Shown piece after piece: positions 1 through 7,955 of a DNA stretch of 64,000 nucleotides. Source of the DNA: Moritella sp. Urea-trap-13. Its GTDB lineage: Bacteria; Pseudomonadota; Gammaproteobacteria; Enterobacterales; Moritellaceae. Location of the stretch: contig NZ_PJCA01000001.1 of assembly GCF_002836355.1 (NCBI RefSeq), forward strand, positions 186,001 through 250,000, given 5' to 3'. Every line of letters begins with the position of its first letter. The stretch's first letter is position 1. The notes beneath the pieces were generated by a model. The model made no database searches and was not told the DNA's origin. It was given only the letters and a program-made list of their open reading frames with translations. Position numbers and translations under genes: made by a program.

Positions 1-1
1 T

Positions 2-607
2 CTCGGTGGAAAATTAATGACTAGCCGGTTAATGGCAGAAATGACCACCGACCTTGTTGCCAACAAACTCGGTAATAGCAGCGGTTGTACAACACATTTA
101 CAGCCTCTGCCCGGCTCAGTGATTAATACTAAAAATAAAAAACGCAAATCTCAACAACCCGTATTTACCACCACGGCTGCAACCCATCGTCACGGTGAAA
201 ATGCGGTAGCCGAATTTGATCAAAGTACCAAGGGTAAATCCATTGTTTGTGAATGTGAAATGGTGTCCGTTGGTGAAATTGAGTATGCCATTAAGCAATT
301 AGATGTGACTAACTTAGTTGATTTACGCAGACGTACCCGTCTCGGCATGGGCTCATGCCAAGGTGAGTTATGTACCTATCGCGCGTCGAGTTTATTTTGT
401 GATTTTGGTAACTGCAGTGGTTATGAATCGAGTAAGTTATTAATGCAGTTTTTTGAAGAACGCTGGAAAGGTATTAAACCTGTGTTGTTTGCAGATGCAT
501 TGCGAGAAGCCGAATTTACTTATTGGCTTTATGAAGGCCTATTTGGCGCAACGGATATTAATAAGCTCGGTGAACAGCAAGCAGATAAGGATTATTATGA
601 AATTTGA
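2..607 (+). CDS. glpA: Anaerobic glycerol-3-phosphate dehydrogenase subunit A, C-terminal part
   Basis: The gene enters from the left edge, so only about 201 C-terminal residues are visible. GlpA is the FAD-containing catalytic subunit that oxidises sn-glycerol-3-phosphate to dihydroxyacetone phosphate during anaerobic respiration. The visible part holds the BFD-like [2Fe-2S] domain: a VCECE motif (CxC) followed about 35 residues later by GSCQGELC (CxxxxC), and then the conserved ERWKG and ADALREAEFTYW stretches of GlpA tails. The end overlaps glpB by 11 bases, indicating translational coupling in a glpABC operon. The promoter lies outside the window. Confidence 0.95.
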   Translation, partial: LGGKLMTSRLMAEMTTDLVANKLGNSSGCTTHLQPLPGSVINTKNKKRKSQQPVFTTTAATHRHGENAVAEFDQSTKGKSIVCECEMVSVGEIEYAIKQLDVTNLVDLRRRTRLGMGSCQGELCTYRASSLFCDFGNCSGYESSKLLMQFFEERWKGIKPVLFADALREAEFTYWLYEGLFGATDINKLGEQQADKDYYEI

Positions 608-1946
608 TAGCATTATTATTGGTGGTGGTATTGCCGGTTATACCGCAGGATTACGTAGCCTTGAGGCTGGATTAAAAACAGCTATCATTTCCAATGGTCA
701 AAGCGCCCTACACTTTTCTTCAGGCTCTATCGATCTGCTTTCACATACCCCAACAGGTAAGGTTATTCGTAATCCGGCCGCTATTTTCGATAAGTTTACT
801 CAAGAATTTCCTACCCATCCCTATAGTAAAGTCGGTAAAAAAACTGTATTTGAATCTATGCAGTGGTATAAAAATTTACTTACTAACGCAGGCATGCCAT
901 TAACGCAACAAGATAACGGTGATAATCATTTGCGCATCACCCCACTTGGCACATTAAAATCAACTTGGTTATCGCAGCCTTATGTGCAGCAACTGCCAAT
1001 GCAACTAACTGAACACGCCATCAAACGCATTGTGGTGGTACAAATTAATGACTTCCGGGATTTCAATGCCAAGATGGTTACGGATAACTTGATTCAAATA
1101 CCCGAATTTAAAGACGTTGAAATAACCCATGCTAATATCTCGATTGATGGCTTCTCAGGGCTTAAACGTAACGCCTGTGAACTGCGTTCGATTGATATAG
1201 CCCGTATCTTAACTAACGACAGTGAAATAAAAGCACTCGCAGATAAGTTATTAGCTATCGCAAGCGCTGATGATATAGTCATCCTACCTGCTGTTACGGG
1301 CAATGGCATGGGGCTTAAAACACTCAAACAATTATATGCACTAACCAATTTAACCTTTCACGAAGTACCAACCATGCCACCATCAATGTTAGGGATACGG
1401 CTTGAAGAAACCATGATTGATTTGTTTATCAAACGTGGGGGTATGTTATTAAAAGGCGATCAAGTTACCCATGGTGATATAGCTGAAGACGCTAGCAATA
1501 ACGGTGAATTGAACCTTAAACGCGTTTATACCCGTAATTTAGAAAGCATGCCTCTGGCGGCCGACAACTTCATTTTTGCATCTGGCAGTTTCTTTAATAA
1601 AGGGCTTATTGGTCATCATGACAAGTTACAAGAACCGGTGTTTGATTTAGACATGAACAGCCTTGAGCAACGTAGTACTTGGTACAACCCACAATTTTTT
1701 TCGGCTGACTCACAACCGTTTTTATCGTTAGGTATCAAGACTAACCAAACCTTCAATCCAATGCTCAAAGGCAAAGCGATCAATAACCTATTTTGTGCGG
1801 GTTCTAATTTAGGTGGTTACAATCCAGTGGCAGAAGGAAGTGGCAGTGGCGTGGCAATTAGTACCGCTTATCATGCCGTTAATCAGCTATTACAAAAAAC
1901 CAAATATAGTCATTCACATAACATCACCAGCGACAGCTTGGCATAG
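597..1946 (+). CDS. glpB: Anaerobic glycerol-3-phosphate dehydrogenase subunit B
   Basis: This is a 449-residue flavoprotein subunit of the GlpABC complex, which passes electrons from glycerol-3-phosphate oxidation towards menaquinone. The N-terminus MKFDSIIIGGGIAGYTAG is a Rossmann FAD-binding fold with the GxGxxG pattern. The C-terminal part has NLFCAGSNLGGYNPVAEGSG, the usual closing FAD-contact region of the family. The frame is open upstream to 453, but the ATG at 597 begins exactly at the Rossmann strand and gives the family-like start. It is slightly longer than the E. coli protein (about 419 residues). It overlaps glpA and is followed 12 bases later by glpC. Confidence 0.95.
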   Translation: MKFDSIIIGGGIAGYTAGLRSLEAGLKTAIISNGQSALHFSSGSIDLLSHTPTGKVIRNPAAIFDKFTQEFPTHPYSKVGKKTVFESMQWYKNLLTNAGMPLTQQDNGDNHLRITPLGTLKSTWLSQPYVQQLPMQLTEHAIKRIVVVQINDFRDFNAKMVTDNLIQIPEFKDVEITHANISIDGFSGLKRNACELRSIDIARILTNDSEIKALADKLLAIASADDIVILPAVTGNGMGLKTLKQLYALTNLTFHEVPTMPPSMLGIRLEETMIDLFIKRGGMLLKGDQVTHGDIAEDASNNGELNLKRVYTRNLESMPLAADNFIFASGSFFNKGLIGHHDKLQEPVFDLDMNSLEQRSTWYNPQFFSADSQPFLSLGIKTNQTFNPMLKGKAINNLFCAGSNLGGYNPVAEGSGSGVAISTAYHAVNQLLQKTKYSHSHNITSDSLA

Positions 1947-1958
1947 AGAAGCAATACC

Positions 1959-3167
1959 ATGGATTTAGTATCAACACGTTTTGAAAAATGCATCAAGTGT
2001 ACCATTTGCACTGTGTACTGCCCTGTTGCCAAAGCCAACCCCGATTATCCCGGACCGAAAGAATCAGGCCCTGATGGTGAGCGTCTCAGAATAAAGAGTC
2101 CTGAATATTATGATGAAGCCTTAAAGCTTTGCACGAACTGTAAACGCTGTGAAACAGCCTGCCCCTCTAACGTCAATGTCGGTGATATTATCGCAGTGGC
2201 ACGTGGCAAGTTTGAGAAGAAAAAAATAAACCCTAAATTAATGCGCGACTACATTTTAAGTCACACGGATTTATTTGGCTCACTATCAACCCCGATTGCG
2301 CCTTTGGTGAATAAGATCACCGATTCAAAAATCATCAAAACCATCATGGATAAAACCGTGGCGATTGATAAGCACAAATCATTGCCTAAATACTCATTTG
2401 GCTCGTTTAGACACTGGTATAAAAAACAAGCCGATAGCCAAGCGCAGTTCGAACGTCAGATCAGTTATTTTCACGGCTGTTATGTTAACTACAATAACCC
2501 GCAACTGGGCAAAGATTTAGTTAAAGTACTTAATGCCATGAATATCGGTGTTAAATTATTGAAGAAAGAGAAATGCTGTGGTGTGCCGCTGATCGCCAAT
2601 GGTTTTCATGATAAAGCCCGTAAGAATGCCCTGTTTAATGTCAAACACATGACCGACGCTGTCGAGCAATTTAATACCCCGATCCTATCGACATCATCAA
2701 CTTGCGCATTGACCTTGAAACAAGAATACCCACATGTATTAAATGTTGATAACAGCAAGATCACCAGCAAGTTGGATTTCATTACTTCATTTTTATTACG
2801 TGAGTTTATGAACGGTAATATGCCGGCGTTAAAACCCGTTAATAAAACCATTGTCTACCACACTCCGTGTCATTTAGAGCGCAGTGGCTTAGCCATATTT
2901 ACCATAGAATTGCTACGTACTATCCCCGGTTTAAAGGTTATTGTACTTAACAGTGAATGTTGTGGTTCGGCGGGTACTTATGGTTTCAAAAAAGAAAACT
3001 ATGACGTATCAATGAAGATAGGTAAAGGCTTATTTGAACAGATCAAACAGAGTGATGCAGACTTTGCAATCACTGATTGTGAAACCTGCAAATGGCAAAT
3101 TGAAGAGAATACTGACCTAGAAACAATTCATCCAGTGAGTTTATTAGCGCAGTGCTTAACAGATTAA
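1959..3167 (+). CDS. glpC: Anaerobic glycerol-3-phosphate dehydrogenase subunit C
   Basis: This is the 402-residue iron-sulfur, membrane-associating subunit of GlpABC, which anchors the dehydrogenase and passes electrons to the quinone pool. Two ferredoxin-type clusters are visible near the N-terminus, CIKCTICTVYCPV and CTNCKRCETACPS. Two cysteine-rich CCG-type domains follow, with KEKCCGVPL, HTPCHLERSG and SECCGSAGTYG. The length matches the family (about 396 in E. coli). It is the last gene of the operon. No strong intrinsic terminator follows at once, only a weak 6-bp hairpin near 3207-3223. Confidence 0.96.
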   Translation: MDLVSTRFEKCIKCTICTVYCPVAKANPDYPGPKESGPDGERLRIKSPEYYDEALKLCTNCKRCETACPSNVNVGDIIAVARGKFEKKKINPKLMRDYILSHTDLFGSLSTPIAPLVNKITDSKIIKTIMDKTVAIDKHKSLPKYSFGSFRHWYKKQADSQAQFERQISYFHGCYVNYNNPQLGKDLVKVLNAMNIGVKLLKKEKCCGVPLIANGFHDKARKNALFNVKHMTDAVEQFNTPILSTSSTCALTLKQEYPHVLNVDNSKITSKLDFITSFLLREFMNGNMPALKPVNKTIVYHTPCHLERSGLAIFTIELLRTIPGLKVIVLNSECCGSAGTYGFKKENYDVSMKIGKGLFEQIKQSDADFAITDCETCKWQIEENTDLETIHPVSLLAQCLTD

Positions 3168-3291
3168 TTGATTGAACAGTTAACGAAAAAATAGAACATG
3201 AAACTAGATTAGTTTTTCTAATCCTAATGACAAATTTATTTCGCTATAAAGATAAATAATAATAGCTATAATGCAGTTAAAACGGAGGGTT

Positions 3292-3317
3292 AGAGATAAT
3301 TAAATCAGATTATCTCT
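3292..3317 (+). terminator. Hairpin upstream of a possible small ORF
   Basis: AGAGATAAT and ATTATCTCT form a 9-bp stem with an 8-base loop, followed by the T-rich TTCTTATAGTTCTT. A TATAAT at 3267-3272 lies just upstream without a good -35. The hairpin could end glpABC transcription or act as a leader structure for the 35-codon frame at 3360. This is read from sequence only. Confidence 0.35.
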
Positions 3318-3359
3318 TTCTTATAGTTCTTAGGTAAACTAATTAGAAAGGTAATTATT

Positions 3360-3467
3360 ATGACAACTCAATTGAGCAACAATATCATCACAACTATCAT
3401 AACAAAGATTATAGCGTCTTACGGTCGTTCATTTGTAGAACTGTATAACCGCGATAATAAGTTATGA
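3360..3467 (+). CDS. Possible 35-residue small protein
   Basis: A short ATG frame of 35 codons is preceded by AGAAAGG at a plausible Shine-Dalgarno distance and ends in TGA. The product starts MTTQLSNNIITTIITKIIAS and ends with a charged tail containing YNRDNKL. The first half could form an amphipathic helix rich in Ile and Thr. It sits alone between glpC and the convergent dbpA, with a hairpin on each side. I do not recognise the family, and chance is a real possibility at this length. The ribosome-binding site and bracketing hairpins are the only support. Confidence 0.4.
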   Translation: MTTQLSNNIITTIITKIIASYGRSFVELYNRDNKL

Positions 3468-3474
3468 AGATAAT

Positions 3475-3514
3475 ATCTGTCAGTAACGAGTCTATTCGAG
3501 CGCTACTGACAGAT
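3475..3514. terminator. Inverted repeat between convergent genes
   Basis: ATCTGTCAGTA at 3475-3485 and TACTGACAGAT at 3504-3514 form a perfect 11-bp stem, with a partly self-complementary CGAG...CGAG loop. It lies 11 bases past the dbpA stop and just after the small frame on the other strand. It may serve as a bidirectional terminator, although neither side has a long T run. Confidence 0.5.
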
Positions 3515-3525
3515 GCATTTAGCTA

Positions 3526-4920
3526 TTAATCGTTAAATGAACGTACAATCCAAGCGCGGAACGTACGACCTTTCAATTTACCTTTACCAATTTTCTGCAC
3601 AGCCGCTTGCGCCACTTTCGCTTCAACAGCAACATAAGCACAATTATCAAACAGTTGGATTTTACCTACTGATTTACCATCAATACCATCTTTACCTGTT
3701 AACGCACCAACAATATCACCAGCACGTACTTTCTGCTTTTTACCACCATCAATACGGATACATTCCATCGGTGGCACCATTGGTGTTTCGTTTAAAACAC
3801 TTTCTGGTGGTAATGCTTCTGGTGTGATCATACCAAAACGATCTTCAAGCTGTGCAACTTGATAACCTTCTTTATCATCAAATAAAGTACAAGCAAACCC
3901 TTTACTACCAGCACGGCCAGTACGACCAATACGGTGAACATGTATTTCGCTGTCGTGCGCAACGTTGAAATTAATTACCGCATCTAACGACTCAATATCC
4001 AGACCACGAGACGCAACGTCAGTAGCAACAAGAACAGAAACACTCTTCGTTGAAAAACGAACTAGCGCTTGGTCACGGTCACGTTGCTCTAAATCACCGT
4101 GCAATGCAATAACGCTAAAACCAAAATGGCCTAATTCATCAGCAACATCTTGCACGTCTTTCTTGGTATTACAAAAGATAACCGTTGATTCAGGTTTGTG
4201 CTGTAATAACAAGCCACGTACTGTATCTAAACGCTCACCAAAGTTTTTTACTTTATAGAAATGTTGTTTAATCGTGCTGTCATCATGCGTTGACGCAACT
4301 TCAACCATTTCTGGGTTATTCATTATTTTCGCTGCAATTGCTTCAATCTTTTTCGGGAACGTTGCACTGAATAATAATGTTTGACGGTCGCTTGGTGCTT
4401 TCTCAACAATTGCGTCAAGCGCATCTTGGAAACCCATTTCTAACATACGGTCAGCTTCATCAAGTACAAAAGTAGTTAGATTATCTAATCGTAACGTGCC
4501 TTTCGTTAAGTGATCTAATACACGACCAGGTGTACCAACAATGATATGTGCGCCGTGTTCTAATGAACCGATTTGTGGGCCAAATGGCATACCACCACAC
4601 AGTGTTAATACTTTAATGTTATGGATAGCACGTGCCAGTTTACGAATTTCTTTCGCTACTTGGTCTGCTAGTTCACGGGTAGGACAAAGTACTAACGTTT
4701 GAATACGGAAACGTTCAACGTCTAAACGTTGCAGTAAACCTAAACCAAAAGCCGCTGTTTTACCTGAACCAGTTTTACCTTGGCCAATTACATCTTTGCC
4801 TTCAAGGATCGACGGTAAGCTTTGTGCTTGGATTGGTGTCATTTCGGTATAACCGAGCGTATCTAGATTAGAGACAAGCTCTGGACGTAAATTTAGAGAA
4901 GAAAAATTAGTTTGGCTCAC
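3526..4920 (-). CDS. dbpA: DEAD-box ATP-dependent RNA helicase DbpA
   Basis: This 464-residue helicase is, by family knowledge, activated by 23S rRNA hairpin 92 and acts in large ribosomal subunit assembly. The motifs run in order: Q-motif TPIQAQSLP, Walker A GKTGSGKT (about 48-55), PTRELA, GTPGR, DEAD (154-157), SAT (185-187), and [10 protein letters not shown] in the second RecA domain. Residues from about 390 onward form the DbpA-type RNA-binding domain, with IRIDGGKKQKVRAGDIVGAL and GKLKGRTFRAW. The start codon is GTG with an AAGGG upstream. It lies downstream of the csp gene but behind that gene's terminator, so it is probably transcribed separately. Confidence 0.95.
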   Translation of the reverse strand: MSQTNFSSLNLRPELVSNLDTLGYTEMTPIQAQSLPSILEGKDVIGQGKTGSGKTAAFGLGLLQRLDVERFRIQTLVLCPTRELADQVAKEIRKLARAIHNIKVLTLCGGMPFGPQIGSLEHGAHIIVGTPGRVLDHLTKGTLRLDNLTTFVLDEADRMLEMGFQDALDAIVEKAPSDRQTLLFSATFPKKIEAIAAKIMNNPEMVEVASTHDDSTIKQHFYKVKNFGERLDTVRGLLLQHKPESTVIFCNTKKDVQDVADELGHFGFSVIALHGDLEQRDRDQALVRFSTKSVSVLVATDVASRGLDIESLDAVINFNVAHDSEIHVHRIGRTGRAGSKGFACTLFDDKEGYQVAQLEDRFGMITPEALPPESVLNETPMVPPMECIRIDGGKKQKVRAGDIVGALTGKDGIDGKSVGKIQLFDNCAYVAVEAKVAQAAVQKIGKGKLKGRTFRAWIVRSFND

Positions 4921-4954
4921 AGTGCGTACCCTTTAAATGGCAGTAATAAATAAA

Positions 4955-4988
4955 CAAAAAGGGCAAGCTCCGAAGAACATGCCCTTTA
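4955..4988 (-). terminator. Intrinsic terminator of the csp gene
   Basis: Read on the minus strand, AAAGGGCA and TGCCCTTT form the stem and TTTTTGTTTA follows. It lies between the csp stop and the dbpA start, which separates the two transcripts. Confidence 0.8.
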
Positions 4989-5058
4989 TACTTAAACGTT
5001 TCGATTTATCATCAATTCATTTAAGTTAAACAATCTTAGTGACTATTAATTCAAAGAA

Positions 5059-5265
5059 TTAAAGTACTACGATGTTTTCCGCTTGAGGACCTTTTTGGCC
5101 ATCAGTAACGTTGAATTCAACTTTTTGGTTTTCTAAAAGTGTACGGAAACCGTCACTTTCGATAGCGCTGAAGTGAGCAAACACGTCAGGGCCGTTTTCT
5201 TGTTGAATGAAACCGAAACCTTTAGCTTCGTTAAACCATTTTACTGTACCAGTGATTTTAGACAT
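5059..5265 (-). CDS. CspA-family cold-shock protein
   Basis: This 68-residue single-domain cold-shock protein is an OB-fold RNA chaperone that melts secondary structure in mRNA. It begins [20 protein letters not shown], containing the RNP1-type KGFGFI. An RNP2-like DVFAHFSAI follows, and it ends [10 protein letters not shown]. The frame is open 12 codons further upstream, but AGGA sits 8 bases before the ATG at 5265, and family members start here. A perfect consensus promoter about 150 bases upstream implies a long 5' leader, as in cold-inducible csp mRNAs. The specific paralogue (A, E, G and so on) cannot be assigned by eye. Confidence 0.95.
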   Translation of the reverse strand: MSKITGTVKWFNEAKGFGFIQQENGPDVFAHFSAIESDGFRTLLENQKVEFNVTDGQKGPQAENIVVL

Positions 5266-5415
5266 AATAGTAATCCTATTTATCGAGTAATTAAGTGGCA
5301 TAAAGCCGATGCTGCTGGAAGTGTTACTACTTACTTATGATAAATCAGGACGAGGTACTAAAAAAACTTCGTAATAAAATACATTCATAAAAAACTAACC
5401 TTAAAGCTGGGGCCA

Positions 5416-5443
5416 ATTATATAGACTTCCCAATTTGTGTCAA
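5416..5443 (-). promoter_or_regulatory. Consensus sigma-70 promoter of csp with long leader
   Basis: On the minus strand, TTGACA (5443-5438) and TATAAT (5421-5416) are both perfect hexamers with a 16-base spacer. A start near 5408 would give an untranslated leader of about 140-145 bases before the csp ATG. Such leaders control cold-dependent stability and translation in csp genes. I found no exact cold-box sequence. Confidence 0.8.
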
Positions 5444-5584
5444 CAAGGTTATGAGCAAATACGACTTTAGACTCGCTATAGCTATGTAGTTTGCACTTGA
5501 GCAACCTATCATGTACCCTGCAGCACCGCTGTTATACTAAGCACAAGCACATCAATAGCAACCACATAGATAAAGAGACACTAT

Positions 5585-6928
5585 ATGAGTTTTACCGACC
5601 TCGGTTTATCCGCACCAATCCTAAAAGCTGTAGCAGAAAAAGGCTACGACACACCATCGGCAATTCAAGCGCAAGCAATACCAGCTGTACTGTCAGGTAG
5701 GGATGTAATGGCTGCGGCACAAACAGGGACAGGTAAAACAGCTGGTTTTACTCTACCTATTTTAGAAAAACTAAGCAAAGGCCCGCGCCCACGTGCTAAT
5801 CAAGCGCGTACGTTAATCTTAACGCCAACACGTGAATTAGCAGCTCAAATCGCTGAGAATGTGGAAGTATATAGCAAGCATTTAAATTTAACGTCAACCG
5901 TAGTATTTGGTGGCGTTAAAATCAACCCACAAATGGCACGTTTACGTCGTGGTGTTGATATCTTGGTGGCGACGCCAGGTCGTTTATTAGATTTATATAA
6001 TCAAAACGCAATTCGCTTTCACCAACTAGAAATATTGGTACTAGATGAAGCTGACCGTATGCTTGATATGGGCTTCTTACGTGATATTCGTAAAATCCTT
6101 GCGGTATTGCCAGCAAAACGCCAAAACTTATTATTCTCAGCAACCTTCTCTGATGATATTCGTCAGCTTGCTAAAGGCTTAATCAACGATCCAGTTGAAA
6201 TTTCAGTAACGCCACGTAACGCAGCGGCTAAATCTGTTGAACAATGGATGCACCCAGTTGATAAGAAGAAAAAACCGCTTCTATTAACGCACTTGATTAA
6301 AGAGAACGACTGGAAACAAGTATTGGTATTTACCAAAACTAAACACGGCGCTAACAAATTAACCAAACACTTAGAAGAGCAAGGCATCAATGCTGCAGCT
6401 ATTCACGGTAACAAGAGCCAAAGTGCACGTACCAAAGCACTCGCGAACTTCAAGTCAGGTGACGTAAGAGCGCTTATTGCCACAGATATTGCCGCACGTG
6501 GTATCGATATCGAACAATTACCACAAGTGGTTAACTTCGACTTACCAAACGTACCAGAAGATTATGTTCACCGTATTGGTCGTACCGGTCGTGCTGGCGC
6601 TGAAGGTACTGCAATCTCATTCGTTTGTCAGGACGAAATGAAAGAGCTAGTAGCAATTGAACAATTAACGCAAAAACACCTTGAACGCGTTGTTGTTGAC
6701 GGTTTTGCACCGATGGATTCATTCCCGACTACACCGGGTATTCGTCCACCAAAAGAAAAACAACCTAAGAAAGATCATCAAGATGGTCAACGCTCAGGTG
6801 AAAATTCCCGTGGTCACAAACCAGCAAGTAAAAACCGTCGTCACACCGGTCCACGTAGCGAAGCAAGTCCATCTGCAAATAAAGGCAATCGCCGTCGCCC
6901 AACTGGTTCTACAACAAGCACTAAATAA
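5585..6928 (+). CDS. rhlE: DEAD-box ATP-dependent RNA helicase RhlE
   Basis: This 447-residue helicase of the RhlE group is linked in other bacteria to ribosome maturation and cold growth. Its motifs in order are the F-containing start MSFTDLGLS, the Q motif, Walker A AQTGTGKT (45-52), [29 protein letters not shown] (154-157), [14 protein letters not shown] and [10 protein letters not shown]. After about residue 375 comes a disordered Lys/Arg/Ser-rich tail typical of RhlE, probably for RNA binding. It is divergent from csp across a region of about 320 bases that holds the csp leader and promoter. Confidence 0.94.
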   Translation: MSFTDLGLSAPILKAVAEKGYDTPSAIQAQAIPAVLSGRDVMAAAQTGTGKTAGFTLPILEKLSKGPRPRANQARTLILTPTRELAAQIAENVEVYSKHLNLTSTVVFGGVKINPQMARLRRGVDILVATPGRLLDLYNQNAIRFHQLEILVLDEADRMLDMGFLRDIRKILAVLPAKRQNLLFSATFSDDIRQLAKGLINDPVEISVTPRNAAAKSVEQWMHPVDKKKKPLLLTHLIKENDWKQVLVFTKTKHGANKLTKHLEEQGINAAAIHGNKSQSARTKALANFKSGDVRALIATDIAARGIDIEQLPQVVNFDLPNVPEDYVHRIGRTGRAGAEGTAISFVCQDEMKELVAIEQLTQKHLERVVVDGFAPMDSFPTTPGIRPPKEKQPKKDHQDGQRSGENSRGHKPASKNRRHTGPRSEASPSANKGNRRRPTGSTTSTK

Positions 6929-6963
6929 TAACAATTAAACAGGCTATGCCGTAATAGCTTATT

Positions 6964-6996
6964 AGCACATTGTCTTTAATAACAAGGCAGTGTGCT
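6964..6996 (+). terminator. Probable rhlE terminator hairpin
   Basis: AGCACATTGTCTT pairs with AAGGCAGTGTGCT over 13 positions, including two G-T wobbles, around a TAATAAC loop. The tail TTATTAAT is only moderately T-rich. Confidence 0.5.
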
Positions 6997-7174
6997 TTAT
7001 TAATGCCCCCTCTCTGCATCAGTCAATTTCCTTCTGCGATCCTAAAGATATCACCGCCTAAACTTATCTGCTCTCAATTAATTTACATTTATTTAATCAT
7101 TTCTCACTGGTTAACATTATTATTTACGCCCTTATTTGTTAGAATATTCACTCTTCATTCAAGAGCAAAAATAA

Positions 7175-7702
7175 ATGCAACTACAACAAATAGACAAAGT
7201 TCGTTATCGTAAACACTTAAACATGGCGAGTGTCATGGCGACCGCGATATTAATCGCTTTTGCGTTATTTTATGGCCAAGTCTTGATCCATTTTTTTGCT
7301 GTTCCTGACGGCAATAATTTCAAACTAAACTTAGCGGGTGTTGTGCTTGGCGTGTTTAGCTTATTGATTGCATTCAACCTTGTTCGTAAGCATCCCTACT
7401 TAAAAGAAGTCATGTATGTGTGGGATCTGAAGCAAGAAAACAATAAAATATACCGTAAGCTGCACCATATAAAATCGGCATTAAAAGGCAGCGATAATAA
7501 CGATAAAACTGTCAATATAGACGCTATCACCATCCTAAATTACTATTACGCCGCATCGAAACAACAATACAATTTGGATAACAATACACTAACGATGGAA
7601 ACTTTAACCGCAGACATCGCTAAATTAGATGCTCTCATCACCGAAAAGCAGTTAACCATTAACGTCGATGACTACAATGTAGCGCTTTTAAAACAGTTTT
7701 AA
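7175..7702 (+). CDS. DUF3087 family membrane protein
   Basis: This 175-residue protein has two hydrophobic segments near the N-terminus, around residues 17-39 (ATAILIAFALFYGQVLIHFF) and 49-67, with a short loop between them. A cytoplasmic-looking region of about 105 residues follows, rich in Lys, Asn and Tyr, with YLKEVMYVWDLKQENNKIYR and a helical tail. The layout and the VWDLKQENNKIYRKLH stretch fit what I recall of DUF3087, a gammaproteobacterial family of unknown function. It stands alone between rhlE and fusA and is closed by a strong terminator. No function is proposed. Confidence 0.75.
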   Translation: MQLQQIDKVRYRKHLNMASVMATAILIAFALFYGQVLIHFFAVPDGNNFKLNLAGVVLGVFSLLIAFNLVRKHPYLKEVMYVWDLKQENNKIYRKLHHIKSALKGSDNNDKTVNIDAITILNYYYAASKQQYNLDNNTLTMETLTADIAKLDALITEKQLTINVDDYNVALLKQF

Positions 7703-7724
7703 ATGACATATTCATAAACACATT

Positions 7725-7773
7725 AAAACAGGCGCGGCTGCCCTTGAAATAAAAATAGTTGCGCCTGTTTTTA
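7725..7773 (+). terminator. Intrinsic terminator after the DUF3087 gene
   Basis: AAAACAGGCGC and GCGCCTGTTTT form an 11-bp stem around a loop of about 25 bases, and the T run continues into TTTTTA. Confidence 0.75.
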
Positions 7774-7887
7774 GAATAAAACTTCGATAAATTCACAGAA
7801 ATTTAGATTTTCATCGCTTTAATCTAAATTAATTTTATAGAAATGCAAAAAAACAGCTTAAATGCTAGCTTATAGTCAGCTATCTCT

Positions 7888-7916
7888 TTTTTGTTCCCAA
7901 AAAACCATGATATACT
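7888..7916 (+). promoter_or_regulatory. Putative promoter of the EF-G gene
   Basis: TTTTTG at 7888-7893 and TATACT at 7911-7916 are 17 bases apart. The -10 lies 40 bases before the ATG and is followed by GC-rich CCGCGCG, a discriminator type seen in growth-rate-regulated promoters. Confidence 0.5.
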
Positions 7917-7955
7917 CCGCGCGAATCTTTACATAAATAAATTATAGAGAACATA

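Noticed and set aside
453-596. Upstream extension of glpB
   Set aside because: It lies inside glpA in another frame, and the Rossmann start at 597 fits the family.
6970-7212. 80-residue plus-strand frame before the DUF3087 gene
   Set aside because: It overlaps the DUF3087 start in another frame, begins inside the rhlE terminator hairpin and has no family features.
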